Source: Synechococcales cyanobacterium PMM_0072 (GTDB taxonomy: Bacteria; Cyanobacteriota; Cyanobacteriia; Cyanobacteriales; Chamaesiphonaceae). From it: a DNA stretch of 42,429 nt. A model generated the notes under the pieces. It saw only the letters and a list, made by a program, of their open reading frames with translations. It made no database searches and was not told the origin of the DNA. Below, in pieces: positions 1-8,500 of this stretch (positions within the stretch are counted from its first letter, which is position 1; the number at the start of each line of letters is the position of its first letter). The translations under genes were made by a program, and so were the position numbers. The stretch spans positions 1 through 42,429 of the forward strand of contig CASBPY010000248.1 of NCBI GenBank assembly GCA_949127675.1. The letters run 5' to 3'.

Positions 1-686
1 AACTGTCGATCGGCAATACCAGCAGATTCCTTGGTGGCAAGTTTGGCAACTGCCTTAACTGGATTAATGAGCCACTGCGCCCAGTTCCACACCTTCAACA
101 GTTTCTGTGCCGATGGTTCAAGTTTTTTATAAGTTTCGTAGGCTTCATAAGTCTGAGCAATGGTGACTCGATCGAGTGCCGGAGCCAATTTCTCCATCCA
201 CTGATCCATGTCATCCGTAGTACCCCGAATCAATCCATAGGCTTGGGTAACGTAGATATTTAGCAGTGGGTATTTGACTTCTGGGTGATAAATTTTGGCA
301 ATGGCGACAATTAATTCCTGACATCGTGCCCAAAACGTTGCCCAATCTTCCCAAATTGGTCGATCGATCTGGGACTCACCAATCACTTTTTGCAATACTG
401 TCGTAACTAATGCTGCGGCATCCCCAGTCAGAGGAATCGCATTTGCGGTAATGGTTTGGAGTTCTTGACTAGCTGCGGAGATCGCCTCTGTGCTGGTACC
501 AATCGCCGACTTCTGTGTCCACCGCACCAATAACCACCGCCAACCAACAAATACTAGGGTAAATACACCCCAAACCCAATTCAGTCTCAACTCATGGATT
601 TTGACCCCAGCAGCAACAAGTAGGAAGATGAGAATACTCGCGATCGGCGATACCAGAATAGCCCACTGCCAAGGTTTAAGCTGCAT
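1..686 (-). CDS. Membrane-anchored GTPase-family protein (cyanobacterial), N-terminal part only; truncated by window start
   Basis: Open reverse-strand frame from ATG at 686 to the window edge: MQLKPWQWAILVSPIASILIFLLVAAGVKIHELRLNWVWGVFTLVFVGWRWLLVRW...; absent from the ORF track because no stop lies in the window; two hydrophobic N-terminal segments. Confidence 0.55.
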   Translation of the reverse strand, partial: MQLKPWQWAILVSPIASILIFLLVAAGVKIHELRLNWVWGVFTLVFVGWRWLLVRWTQKSAIGTSTEAISAASQELQTITANAIPLTGDAAALVTTVLQKVIGESQIDRPIWEDWATFWARCQELIVAIAKIYHPEVKYPLLNIYVTQAYGLIRGTTDDMDQWMEKLAPALDRVTIAQTYEAYETYKKLEPSAQKLLKVWNWAQWLINPVKAVAKLATKESAGIADRQ

Positions 687-728
687 GTTAATATTCTCTC
701 GATTGAAGGTTTCTGAGATCTAAGAGTT

Positions 729-1160
729 CTAGATTATATTGAGAAAATTATCAATAGAAATGATTGGGCAAGAAAAAGCAGCTTTTAACACCAGTAAATC
801 GGAGTCCCCCGTCACCAGATAATCAGCCTCACCAATCAGAGCTAAAGCCAAAAAAGGTACATCAAATGGATCTCGACATTCAGGAGTAGTAGGTAAAATA
901 TCTGGCATCACTACAGATTCACAAAATAGTAAATAATCTGACAACAAATCCTCTTGCTCAATTGGCGTAAGTCGAAACTTAGGATAGGCAATCACTCTAA
1001 TTAATTCAGTAGTTGTAGCTTTAGAAACCAGCGGTGTAAAACAGCCAGATTGCCAAGCGAAGCGCAACCTCGACATCTTGCCGCCAAAGACCAATGCTGA
1101 AATTAAAATATTAGTATCAATCACAACTCGCAGACCAGAATTCATGGCTGACGCGCCCAA
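729..1160 (-). CDS. Putative PIN-domain toxin of a type II TA pair
   Basis: MRVVIDTNILISALVFGGK... PIN-like acidic motifs (VIDTNIL, CRDPFDVPFLALAL, DYLVTGDSDLL); overlaps the upstream AbrB-like ORF. Confidence 0.85.
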   Translation of the reverse strand: MGASAMNSGLRVVIDTNILISALVFGGKMSRLRFAWQSGCFTPLVSKATTTELIRVIAYPKFRLTPIEQEDLLSDYLLFCESVVMPDILPTTPECRDPFDVPFLALALIGEADYLVTGDSDLLVLKAAFSCPIISIDNFLNII

Positions 1161-1366
1161 TCGACTGCGTCAGCTAGATCTTGCTCATTAATTCCCAGAT
1201 CTGCGAGTTTTGCTCGAACTGCATCCGCTCGTTGAATCTTGACCGGAGTAAGAATAATCCGCCTACCCTCCACTGAAACCTCAAAATACTCAATCTCACC
1301 GATCTCACGAGTAATACTTTTAGGCAGAGTAAGCTGATTTTTCGATGTCAACTTGGCGATTGTCAT
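1142..1366 (-). CDS. AbrB/MazE/SpoVT-type antitoxin
   Basis: MTIAKLTSKNQLTLPKSITREIG... swapped-hairpin AbrB signature; 19-nt overlap with the PIN ORF. Confidence 0.85.
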   Translation of the reverse strand: MTIAKLTSKNQLTLPKSITREIGEIEYFEVSVEGRRIILTPVKIQRADAVRAKLADLGINEQDLADAVDWARQP

Positions 1367-1492
1367 ATAGTCTTTAAATCATATAGTAAGATTTCCTTAC
1401 TTTATTATAAACTAACTTCTTGACCGATCCTGCTAATTTTAAGGCGTATTGATATCACGAATGATCATGGTTGAGACGTTATTTATGGGGGT

Positions 1493-1571
1493 GGGTGGGT
1501 TTTGTGTGCCTACGGCAGGCTACGCCAACGCGGTTAATCGCATGGCGCAAATTATTTGCATAAACCCACCC
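1493..1571. repeat. Intergenic inverted-repeat element (MITE-like/REP-like)
   Basis: Perfect 10-bp arms gggtgggttt (1493-1502) and aaacccaccc (1562-1571) flanking tgcctacggcaggctacgcc. Confidence 0.6.
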
Positions 1572-1579
1572 CTACAGGT

Positions 1580-2929
1580 TTATCGCATCGTCACAAATTC
1601 TTCAGCCGAACTGGGGTGAATTCCCACAGTGGCATCAAAATTGGCCTTCGTTGCGCCCATTTTCACGGCAATTGCGACACCTTGAATGATTTCCGCCGCA
1701 TGATCTCCGACCATGTGGGCACCGAGGACTCGATCGGTATTAGTGTCTACAACTAGCTTCATCAGGGTTTTTTCCTGCTTGGCTGGGAGCACATAGTACA
1801 TCGGGCGGAAACTACTCTTATAGATTTTGATGGCATCGCCGTGAAGTTCTCGCGCTTCTTCTTCGGTTAGTCCTACGGTTGCTGCTTCTGGAGTAGTAAA
1901 AATCGCCGTAGGAATATCGGCGTAGTTCATCACACGCGGTTTATTGCCAAATACCGTATCAGCGAAAGCACGACCTTCATTAATCGCAACAGGTGTAAGT
2001 TGAATATTGTCGGTACAGTCGCCGACGGAGTAGATATTCTCCACATTTGTCCGGCTATTACCATCGACTAGAATCGCGCCATGATGGGTTTTGACATCGA
2101 CATTTTCTAGTCCCAAATCGGCTGTGTTGGGCTTGCGTCCCAGTGCGGCGAGACTGACAGCATCAGCGAAGATCGTCGATTTACCATCTTTTGTTGTGAC
2201 GGTGACAGAGACTCCTGTCTCGGTTTTTTCGATCGACAAATCACTGGAATTATTAATTATCTTCACGCCATGCTCGATCATCCCCGTCTGGATTGCCGAT
2301 CGCAAGTCAGCATCAAAACCACGTAAGATCATCTCTGGGCGGATAATCTGGACTACTTCTGTGCCCAACCCATTCATAATGCAAGCAAACTCTGAACCGA
2401 TATAACCAGCACCCAAGATCACCATCTTTTTAGGTTGGGTCTGTAAATCGAATATATCATCTGACACGATCGCGTGTTCAATCCCTGGAATGTCTGGACG
2501 CACAGGTACACCGCCAACAGCAATCAAAATCTTATCAGCAGTTACCGTTCGATCGCCCACCTGGATCGTATGATTGTCGATGAATTTGCCCCGTCCCTCT
2601 AGCAATTCTACTTTAGAGTTATCCAGCATCCGCTGATAAATTCCATTCAAGCGGGTGACTTCACCATTCACCGCTGTCATCATCTTAGGCCAGTCCAACT
2701 GGCTCTTGACTGCACTCCAGCCATAACCTTCCGCATCGGTGAATAGTTCGGGGAAGTGGGATGCATACACCATCAATTTTTTGGGAATACAGCCCCGATT
2801 GACACAGGTACCACCGAGTCTGTCGTACTCAGCAACACCGACTTTGGCCCCATATTCGGCTGCACGTCGCGCCGTCGCAATCCCGCCCGAACCTGCACCA
2901 ATCACGAATAGGTCAAAATCATAGCTCAT
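1580..2929 (-). CDS. gor: Glutathione-disulfide reductase
   Basis: FAD motif GAGSGG, redox motif GGTCVNRGCIPKKL, NAD(P) motif GAGYIGSEFA, C-terminal HPSSAEEFVTMR. Confidence 0.93.
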   Translation of the reverse strand: MSYDFDLFVIGAGSGGIATARRAAEYGAKVGVAEYDRLGGTCVNRGCIPKKLMVYASHFPELFTDAEGYGWSAVKSQLDWPKMMTAVNGEVTRLNGIYQRMLDNSKVELLEGRGKFIDNHTIQVGDRTVTADKILIAVGGVPVRPDIPGIEHAIVSDDIFDLQTQPKKMVILGAGYIGSEFACIMNGLGTEVVQIIRPEMILRGFDADLRSAIQTGMIEHGVKIINNSSDLSIEKTETGVSVTVTTKDGKSTIFADAVSLAALGRKPNTADLGLENVDVKTHHGAILVDGNSRTNVENIYSVGDCTDNIQLTPVAINEGRAFADTVFGNKPRVMNYADIPTAIFTTPEAATVGLTEEEARELHGDAIKIYKSSFRPMYYVLPAKQEKTLMKLVVDTNTDRVLGAHMVGDHAAEIIQGVAIAVKMGATKANFDATVGIHPSSAEEFVTMR

Positions 2930-3023
2930 AAGTGTCTTTCCTGTGGTTCTCGATCCTTACCCAAAATTTTGATGTGTTGTTGAATTAGTTGGGTGGCGAA
3001 GATCTCCGCCACCAACCATCAAT

Positions 3024-3551
3024 CTAGCCTTTCAAATAAGCCAACATCGTATCAACGTCAGAAACTTCAAACGGATCGGTTTCACAGTTGTCGCCAAAAC
3101 CAGCTTCTGCAAAGACTTTCTCGACTTTGCCATCTTTAATGACCATCGAGTATCGCCAAGAACGCATTCCAAAACCTAAGTTGGACTTTTCGACCAACAT
3201 CCCCATTTTACGGCTGAATTCACCGTTACCATCGGGTAAGAGCTTGACGTTTTTTACGCCCATATTTTTGCCCCATTGGTACATCACGAAGGCATCGTTA
3301 ACAGACAAACAGTAGACTTCATCGATGCCTAGTGCCTTGATTTGGTCGTATGCTGCATCATAGCCAGGTAGGTGACTAGTAGAGCAGGTAGGTGTAAATG
3401 CACCTGGGAGCGAGAAAACGATTACTCTCTTGCCAGCAAAGATATCTTGTGTAGTTACATCTTGCCATTTGAAAGGATTGTCACCACCGATCGATTCATC
3501 CCGAACGCGAGTCTTGAATACGACATTAGGCACTTGCTCGATTACAGCCAT
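3024..3551 (-). CDS. Peroxiredoxin (Prx5/type II family)
   Basis: [15 protein letters not shown] peroxidatic Cys motif, 175 aa. Confidence 0.92.
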   Translation of the reverse strand: MAVIEQVPNVVFKTRVRDESIGGDNPFKWQDVTTQDIFAGKRVIVFSLPGAFTPTCSTSHLPGYDAAYDQIKALGIDEVYCLSVNDAFVMYQWGKNMGVKNVKLLPDGNGEFSRKMGMLVEKSNLGFGMRSWRYSMVIKDGKVEKVFAEAGFGDNCETDPFEVSDVDTMLAYLKG

Positions 3552-3641
3552 GATTTGCTCCTAGTAAATAATTATTTTTAGCACGTAGTCCCTGATTACT
3601 GATATCAATAACTGGAACTAGTGAGATTAAACTTGTATATC

Positions 3642-3656
3642 TCAGAATAATTCTAA
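3642..3656. promoter_or_regulatory. Candidate Fur/PerR-type operator
   Basis: tcagaataattctaa; core AGAATAATTCT is a perfect odd palindrome, located between divergent peroxiredoxin and Fur-family genes. Confidence 0.4.
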
Positions 3657-3791
3657 TTTAAGAGAAAGTCAAGATTAAGAATATCTAAAATTTAGTTGTT
3701 GTTCTTAGAATTTGGGCATTATAATTAAATCTCACAAGCACAAGTCTTTATTTATACTAGCCACTAGTTTCTAGTCTCTAGTCTTTTCGCA

Positions 3792-4220
3792 ATGTCCCAG
3801 CCATCAACAGACGCGATCGTTACCACCCTTAAAGCTAAAGGCTTGCGGGTGACACCCCAAAGATTTGCTGTGTATGCCAATTTACTTGCGCGTACCGATC
3901 ATCCTACGGTCGAGCAACTTTTGGTGGATTTGAATCAATATTGCCCTGTCTCGTCCCAAGCGACGATTTATAGCTCTCTACAGGCACTTCGCACGGCGGG
4001 ATTGATCCGTGAAGTTCTGCTAGAAGCTGGGGTGTCGAGATATGATGCCAAAGTTGAACCCCACCACCATTTCCATTGTCAAGAATGCGGCTCGATCGAG
4101 GATATTGGTTGGGATGCTTTGCCTGTAGTCGAGTTCGATCGATTACGAGTCGGTTTGCAAGCACATGCTTATGAGATTACAGTGCGTGGTTGCTGCGATC
4201 GATGTCAAGCAGGTAATTAG
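3792..4220 (+). CDS. Fur/PerR-family transcriptional repressor
   Basis: LKAKGLRVTPQRFAVYANLL, HHHFHCQECG, C-terminal CCDRCQ; divergent from peroxiredoxin. Confidence 0.9.
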   Translation: MSQPSTDAIVTTLKAKGLRVTPQRFAVYANLLARTDHPTVEQLLVDLNQYCPVSSQATIYSSLQALRTAGLIREVLLEAGVSRYDAKVEPHHHFHCQECGSIEDIGWDALPVVEFDRLRVGLQAHAYEITVRGCCDRCQAGN

Positions 4221-4426
4221 TTCAACCCTTATTCTGACAAGTATGGTTTCGATTTTGTCGATCACAATGTTTGAAATCACAGCGATTAGTAATCTCAACA
4301 ATAGTGTGTGCAAATAATTGAAGCTATAATTTTGGTTGATAAAATATTGCGTGTTTATACGGTTGCTTTACCTCTGAAAAGACAGCTAGATTGTAATTAT
4401 CATAGCAAAATTTGGATAGACGCATA

Positions 4427-4672
4427 ATGGTATGTAAATGTTGTGGAGAGTGTGCTGAACTTACACTGAAAGAGGAAGGTTATTTAAAAAATCAATACCA
4501 ATGTTCAAACTGCAATAAAACATTTTGGCAAGAACATCGATGGGTCAGAGATATTCAAAAAATTGGCACAGTAATAACTGTCATAACAGTTGTTCACAAA
4601 GTGGCTGGTGGTGATTTAGTAGGAGCATTAACATCCATTGCTAATGGTGGAAATGGTGACATAATAGGTTAA
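4427..4672 (+). CDS. Small zinc-ribbon-like hypothetical protein
   Basis: Two CxxC pairs (CKCCGEC, CSNCNK) then a hydrophobic/Gly tail; the ORF track uses TTG at 4412, ATG at 4427 is more likely. Confidence 0.55.
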   Translation: MVCKCCGECAELTLKEEGYLKNQYQCSNCNKTFWQEHRWVRDIQKIGTVITVITVVHKVAGGDLVGALTSIANGGNGDIIG

Positions 4673-4690
4673 TACAATAAACACTATTTT

Positions 4691-5026
4691 CTACCCAACA
4701 GCAAATTCTGTAAACTGTCGCATATATAGTGAATGAAATCCATTCACTATATTTTGCTTGTCAATACCCATCTCCGTAAGTTTGACAGCAATATCAAATT
4801 CAGTACCATTATGTTGAATCCAAATTTTGCCATCTTTGATATCTAGATGCACAACACAACCATAGATTCGATGATTATTGCGCCAACCGACATGCATTAG
4901 TTGATAATGATTTCGTTCGACATCAAAAACTAACTGTGATTCAACTTCACGATCGCTAGAACCATAAGCAGCTAATTCAGTAAGTAAATCTTGGATTTTG
5001 GTTTGATATTCAGTTAGCTCTGCCAT
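4691..5026 (-). CDS. xisI: XisI family protein (fdxN element excision controlling factor-like)
   Basis: MAELTEYQTKIQDLLTELAAYG...VERNHYQLMHVGWRNNHRIYGCVVHLDIKDGKIWIQHNGTEFDIAVKLTEMGI; pairs with XisH. Confidence 0.88.
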   Translation of the reverse strand: MAELTEYQTKIQDLLTELAAYGSSDREVESQLVFDVERNHYQLMHVGWRNNHRIYGCVVHLDIKDGKIWIQHNGTEFDIAVKLTEMGIDKQNIVNGFHSLYMRQFTEFAVG

Positions 5027-5430
5027 TTGACAATCTCCTTTGCTTCTGGCTCATAAACTGCCAATTTTAGTTGATGTTGTTGAATCGTAGCTTGGACAAA
5101 TGGAAGCTGAAAAAACGAATCATAGGCACTCACAGGAATCGCTAAGTACAATGCATATTCAGGGTATTGCTCTTGCATCAGCAATCGATAGTTTAAATAT
5201 TGTCCGAGTGCTGTATGAAATTCCGAAACTGCCGAACCACTGAGAAAACTTTTTACCTCAACTGCAATTTTTTCATTTTGACGTTCTGCTGCAATTACTT
5301 TTTCTGCACCTAAATCCACATAGAGCGAACCCAGTCCAAATTCCAGCGCGAGAGGATCGTGAGTTATCGTCCAACCATCATGCTCTAAAGCAGTTTTCAC
5401 TGCATTATGAAAAATATCGCGTGCGGACAT
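5014..5430 (-). CDS. xisH: XisH family protein
   Basis: MSARDIFHNAVKTALEHDGWTITHDPL...EKIAVEVKSFLSGSAVSEFHTALGQYLNYR; 13-nt overlap with xisI. Confidence 0.88.
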   Translation of the reverse strand: MSARDIFHNAVKTALEHDGWTITHDPLALEFGLGSLYVDLGAEKVIAAERQNEKIAVEVKSFLSGSAVSEFHTALGQYLNYRLLMQEQYPEYALYLAIPVSAYDSFFQLPFVQATIQQHQLKLAVYEPEAKEIVKWQS

Positions 5431-5445
5431 AGCAGATTCTAATCG

Positions 5446-5483
5446 TCGATCGATAGTTAGATCGTAACATTACTATCGATCGA
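5446..5483. repeat. Perfect 12-bp inverted repeat in the divergent xisH/cobN spacer
   Basis: tcgatcgatagt (5446-5457) and actatcgatcga (5472-5483), 14-nt spacer. Confidence 0.6.
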
Positions 5484-5553
5484 TCTCGAAAAATTCGTGA
5501 CCCCAACTCAAGTTCGTTAGAATAAGGTGCTGTCTGTTAGGGTAATTTTTTAG

Positions 5554-8500
5554 ATGCACCGTCTCGCAACTATTCCAGGTGGTTGGAACCCTACGGCTGA
5601 AGGGGTAATCTTTGTCGAACAGCAGCCAGCACCGATCGCATTTATTACCGCCGCCGATACTGATATCCAGACATTAGCAGTTGCAGCGACTAAATTACCA
5701 GCAGAGTTTCCCCAAGTGCGGGTGGTGAACTTGTTGCAACTCCAGCAGCAATTGACGATCGATACCTATGCCGAGGATGTATTGACGGCGGCGAAGGTGA
5801 TAATTGTCCGGTTGATTGGGGGTCAATCCTACTGGAGTTATGGACTGGAAGTCGTGCAGGAGACGGCTAGGCAGACGGGAGCGGTGTTAATTGTTCTGCC
5901 AGGGGATGAGCGTCCCGATCCGACCTTGATCAGCCATTCGACGGCGAGTTTGGCGGATGTCGATCGAGTGTGGCAGTATCTGATCGAAGGTGGGGTGGAT
6001 AATTACCGTCAGTTATTGAATTTTATCGCTAGTCGGTGGTTAGATTTTGAGTGTGGATATCGATCTCCTCAAGTGGTACCCCGTGTGGGAATTTATGATG
6101 AGGTGAGATGGTTGCCGGAGGGACTGCCAAGCGAGGGCGGGGCGGCGATCATCTTCTATCGGGCGCATTATCTATCTGGAAATTTGGCAGCGATTGAGGC
6201 ATTGTGTCAAGCTTTGATCGATCGAAAGCTCACTCCAGTGCCGATTTATGTGTCTTCGCTCAAAGATCCGGTAGTGCAGCGGATATTGACTAGTTATTGC
6301 CAGCAGGGTGTGGATGTTTTACTCAATACCACCAGTTTTTCACTGGCAAGTTTGGACACGGATACGCCCCAGGTAGGCTTTTGGGCAACGCTGAATTTAC
6401 CTGTTTTTCAGGTGATTTTGAGCGGTGCGGGGAAGGAATTTTGGGAATCTGGTTGGCAGGGTTTGACACCCCGCGATATGGCGATGAATGTCGCTTTACC
6501 AGAGGTGGATGGGCGGATTATTACGCGGGCGATTTCGTTTAAGGCGGTGCAAACTCAGAACTCGGCACTTCAGACAGATGTGTTGGTGTATGAACCTGTG
6601 ATCGATCGAGTCGAATTTGTGGCAGAATTAGCTTTAAATTGGAGCAAGCTCAGGGAAACGAATGTATGCGATCGCAAAGTCGCCCTCATCCTGGCAAATT
6701 ATCCGACTCGCGATGGGCGGTTGGCGAATGGGGTGGGTTTGGATACACCCCAAAGTTGTGTGGAAATATTGCACGCGCTCAAGGCGGCAGGTTATCAGGT
6801 GGGTGATATTCCCGCTGATAGTGGGGAGTTAATTAAATTATTAACCGCCGGAATTACCAACGATCCTGAAGGTGAGGGTTGGCGGAATGTTTATCAATCA
6901 TTGTCTGAGGAGGAATATCAGGCGCATTTTGAGACGCTGCCGATCAAGGTGAAAGAAGGGATAATCGACAGGTGGGGCGATTGTTGCAATCAAGAAGGGT
7001 ATTCGCATTCGACAACCCTAGATGGGGGGTACCCACGAGTGGCACCCCTACAGATGGCAAATGGGTTGGCGATTGCTGGGATTCAGTTTGGGAATGTATT
7101 TGTGGGGATTCAACCAACGCGAGGGTATGACAAAGATCCTGACTTAAATTATCATGCGCCAGATCTGGTTCCACCTCATCAATACGTCGCATTTTATCAT
7201 TGGGTGAGGGCCAATTTTGGGGCAAATGCGATCGTTCATGTCGGCAAACATGGCAATTTAGAATGGCTCCCAGGCAAAAGTGTCGCCCTGTCTGAAAATT
7301 GCTATCCCGAAGCTGTATTTGGCGCAATGCCGCATTTATACCCCTTTATCGTCAACGATCCTGGTGAGGGTTCCCAAGCGAAACGCCGCACTCAAGCAGT
7401 AATTCTCGATCATCTCACGCCACCAATGACACGGGCGGAACTCTACGGAAGTTTGCATCAGTTGGAGGGTTTAATCGATGAATATTACGAAGCCCAAACC
7501 CTAGATCCGCTGCGGATGCCAGTAATTCGCGATCGATTAATCAACCTCATCCACCAAGAAAACCTCCACAAAGATCTCGGCATCAACGATAAATTCCCCT
7601 CCGAGGAGGGGTGGCGCGACAGCGACGGGGTGGGTGCCGATGCGATCCTCACCCAATTCCTAAACACCGCCGACGGTTATTTATGTGAACTAAAAGAAGC
7701 GCAAATACGGGATGGTTTACATATTTTTGGGCAATGTCCCCAGGATACCCAATTACGCGATCTAGTTGTCGCGATCGCCCGTAATCCTAATACTAATAGA
7801 CTGGGATTAACACGCGCGATTGCACTTGATTGGGAGTTAGATTTCGATCCATTGACGGCAGATTTAGCCCTTACTCTTTCAAAGGAGCCGGATTTTTTTA
7901 ACCGCAGAGGCGCAGAGAGCGCAGAGATGGAGAAAGAGAGCGAGAAGTTACAATATATCGATCGATTATTTCAAGATAAACTAAAAACCTGTCGAATCAT
8001 CGGCGATGTAGTAGAAATACTCGAAGAATCCGCCGCCGAATTAGTAACGGCAATAATCGACAACCAAGAACTACCTAATATTGGCGAAAACACTCGATCG
8101 GAATTAACCTGGATATCCACTAAATTACTCCCCGCACTTCAACAAACTAACCTCGAAATGGTTAACCTCCTGCGCGGATTAAATGGTGAATATATCCCCT
8201 CTGGTGCATCCGGCGCACCCACCCGTGGTAAACCCGAAGTCCTCCCCACTGGGCGAAATTTTTACTCAGTAGACATCCGCGCCGTACCTACCGAAACCGC
8301 GTGGTGCTTAGGAAGAAAAGCCGCCGAAGTGTTGGTCGATCGATATACTCAAGACAATGGTGAATATCCCAAAACCCTTGGCTTATCGATTTGGGGCACA
8401 TCCACCATGCGAACTGGTGGCGACGATATCGCCCAAGCTTTAGCCCTCATCGGTGTTCAACCCGTCTGGGATGGAGTATCGCGGCGAGTCGTGGATTTTG

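Noticed and set aside
1556-1756. 66-aa plus-strand ORF
   Set aside because: Antisense to the C-terminus of glutathione reductase and begins in the inverted repeat; no protein-like features.
2091-2405. 104-aa plus-strand ORF
   Set aside because: Fully antisense to gor, low-complexity Ser-rich composition typical of shadow ORFs.
6944-7327. 127-aa minus-strand ORF
   Set aside because: Antisense to a strongly conserved part of cobN.
8190-8260. ggtgcatccggcgcacccacccgtggtaaacc as a fourth cobN repeat insertion
   Set aside because: It encodes YIPSGASGAPTRGKPEVLPTGRN, a normally conserved CobN motif, so no insertion is implied.
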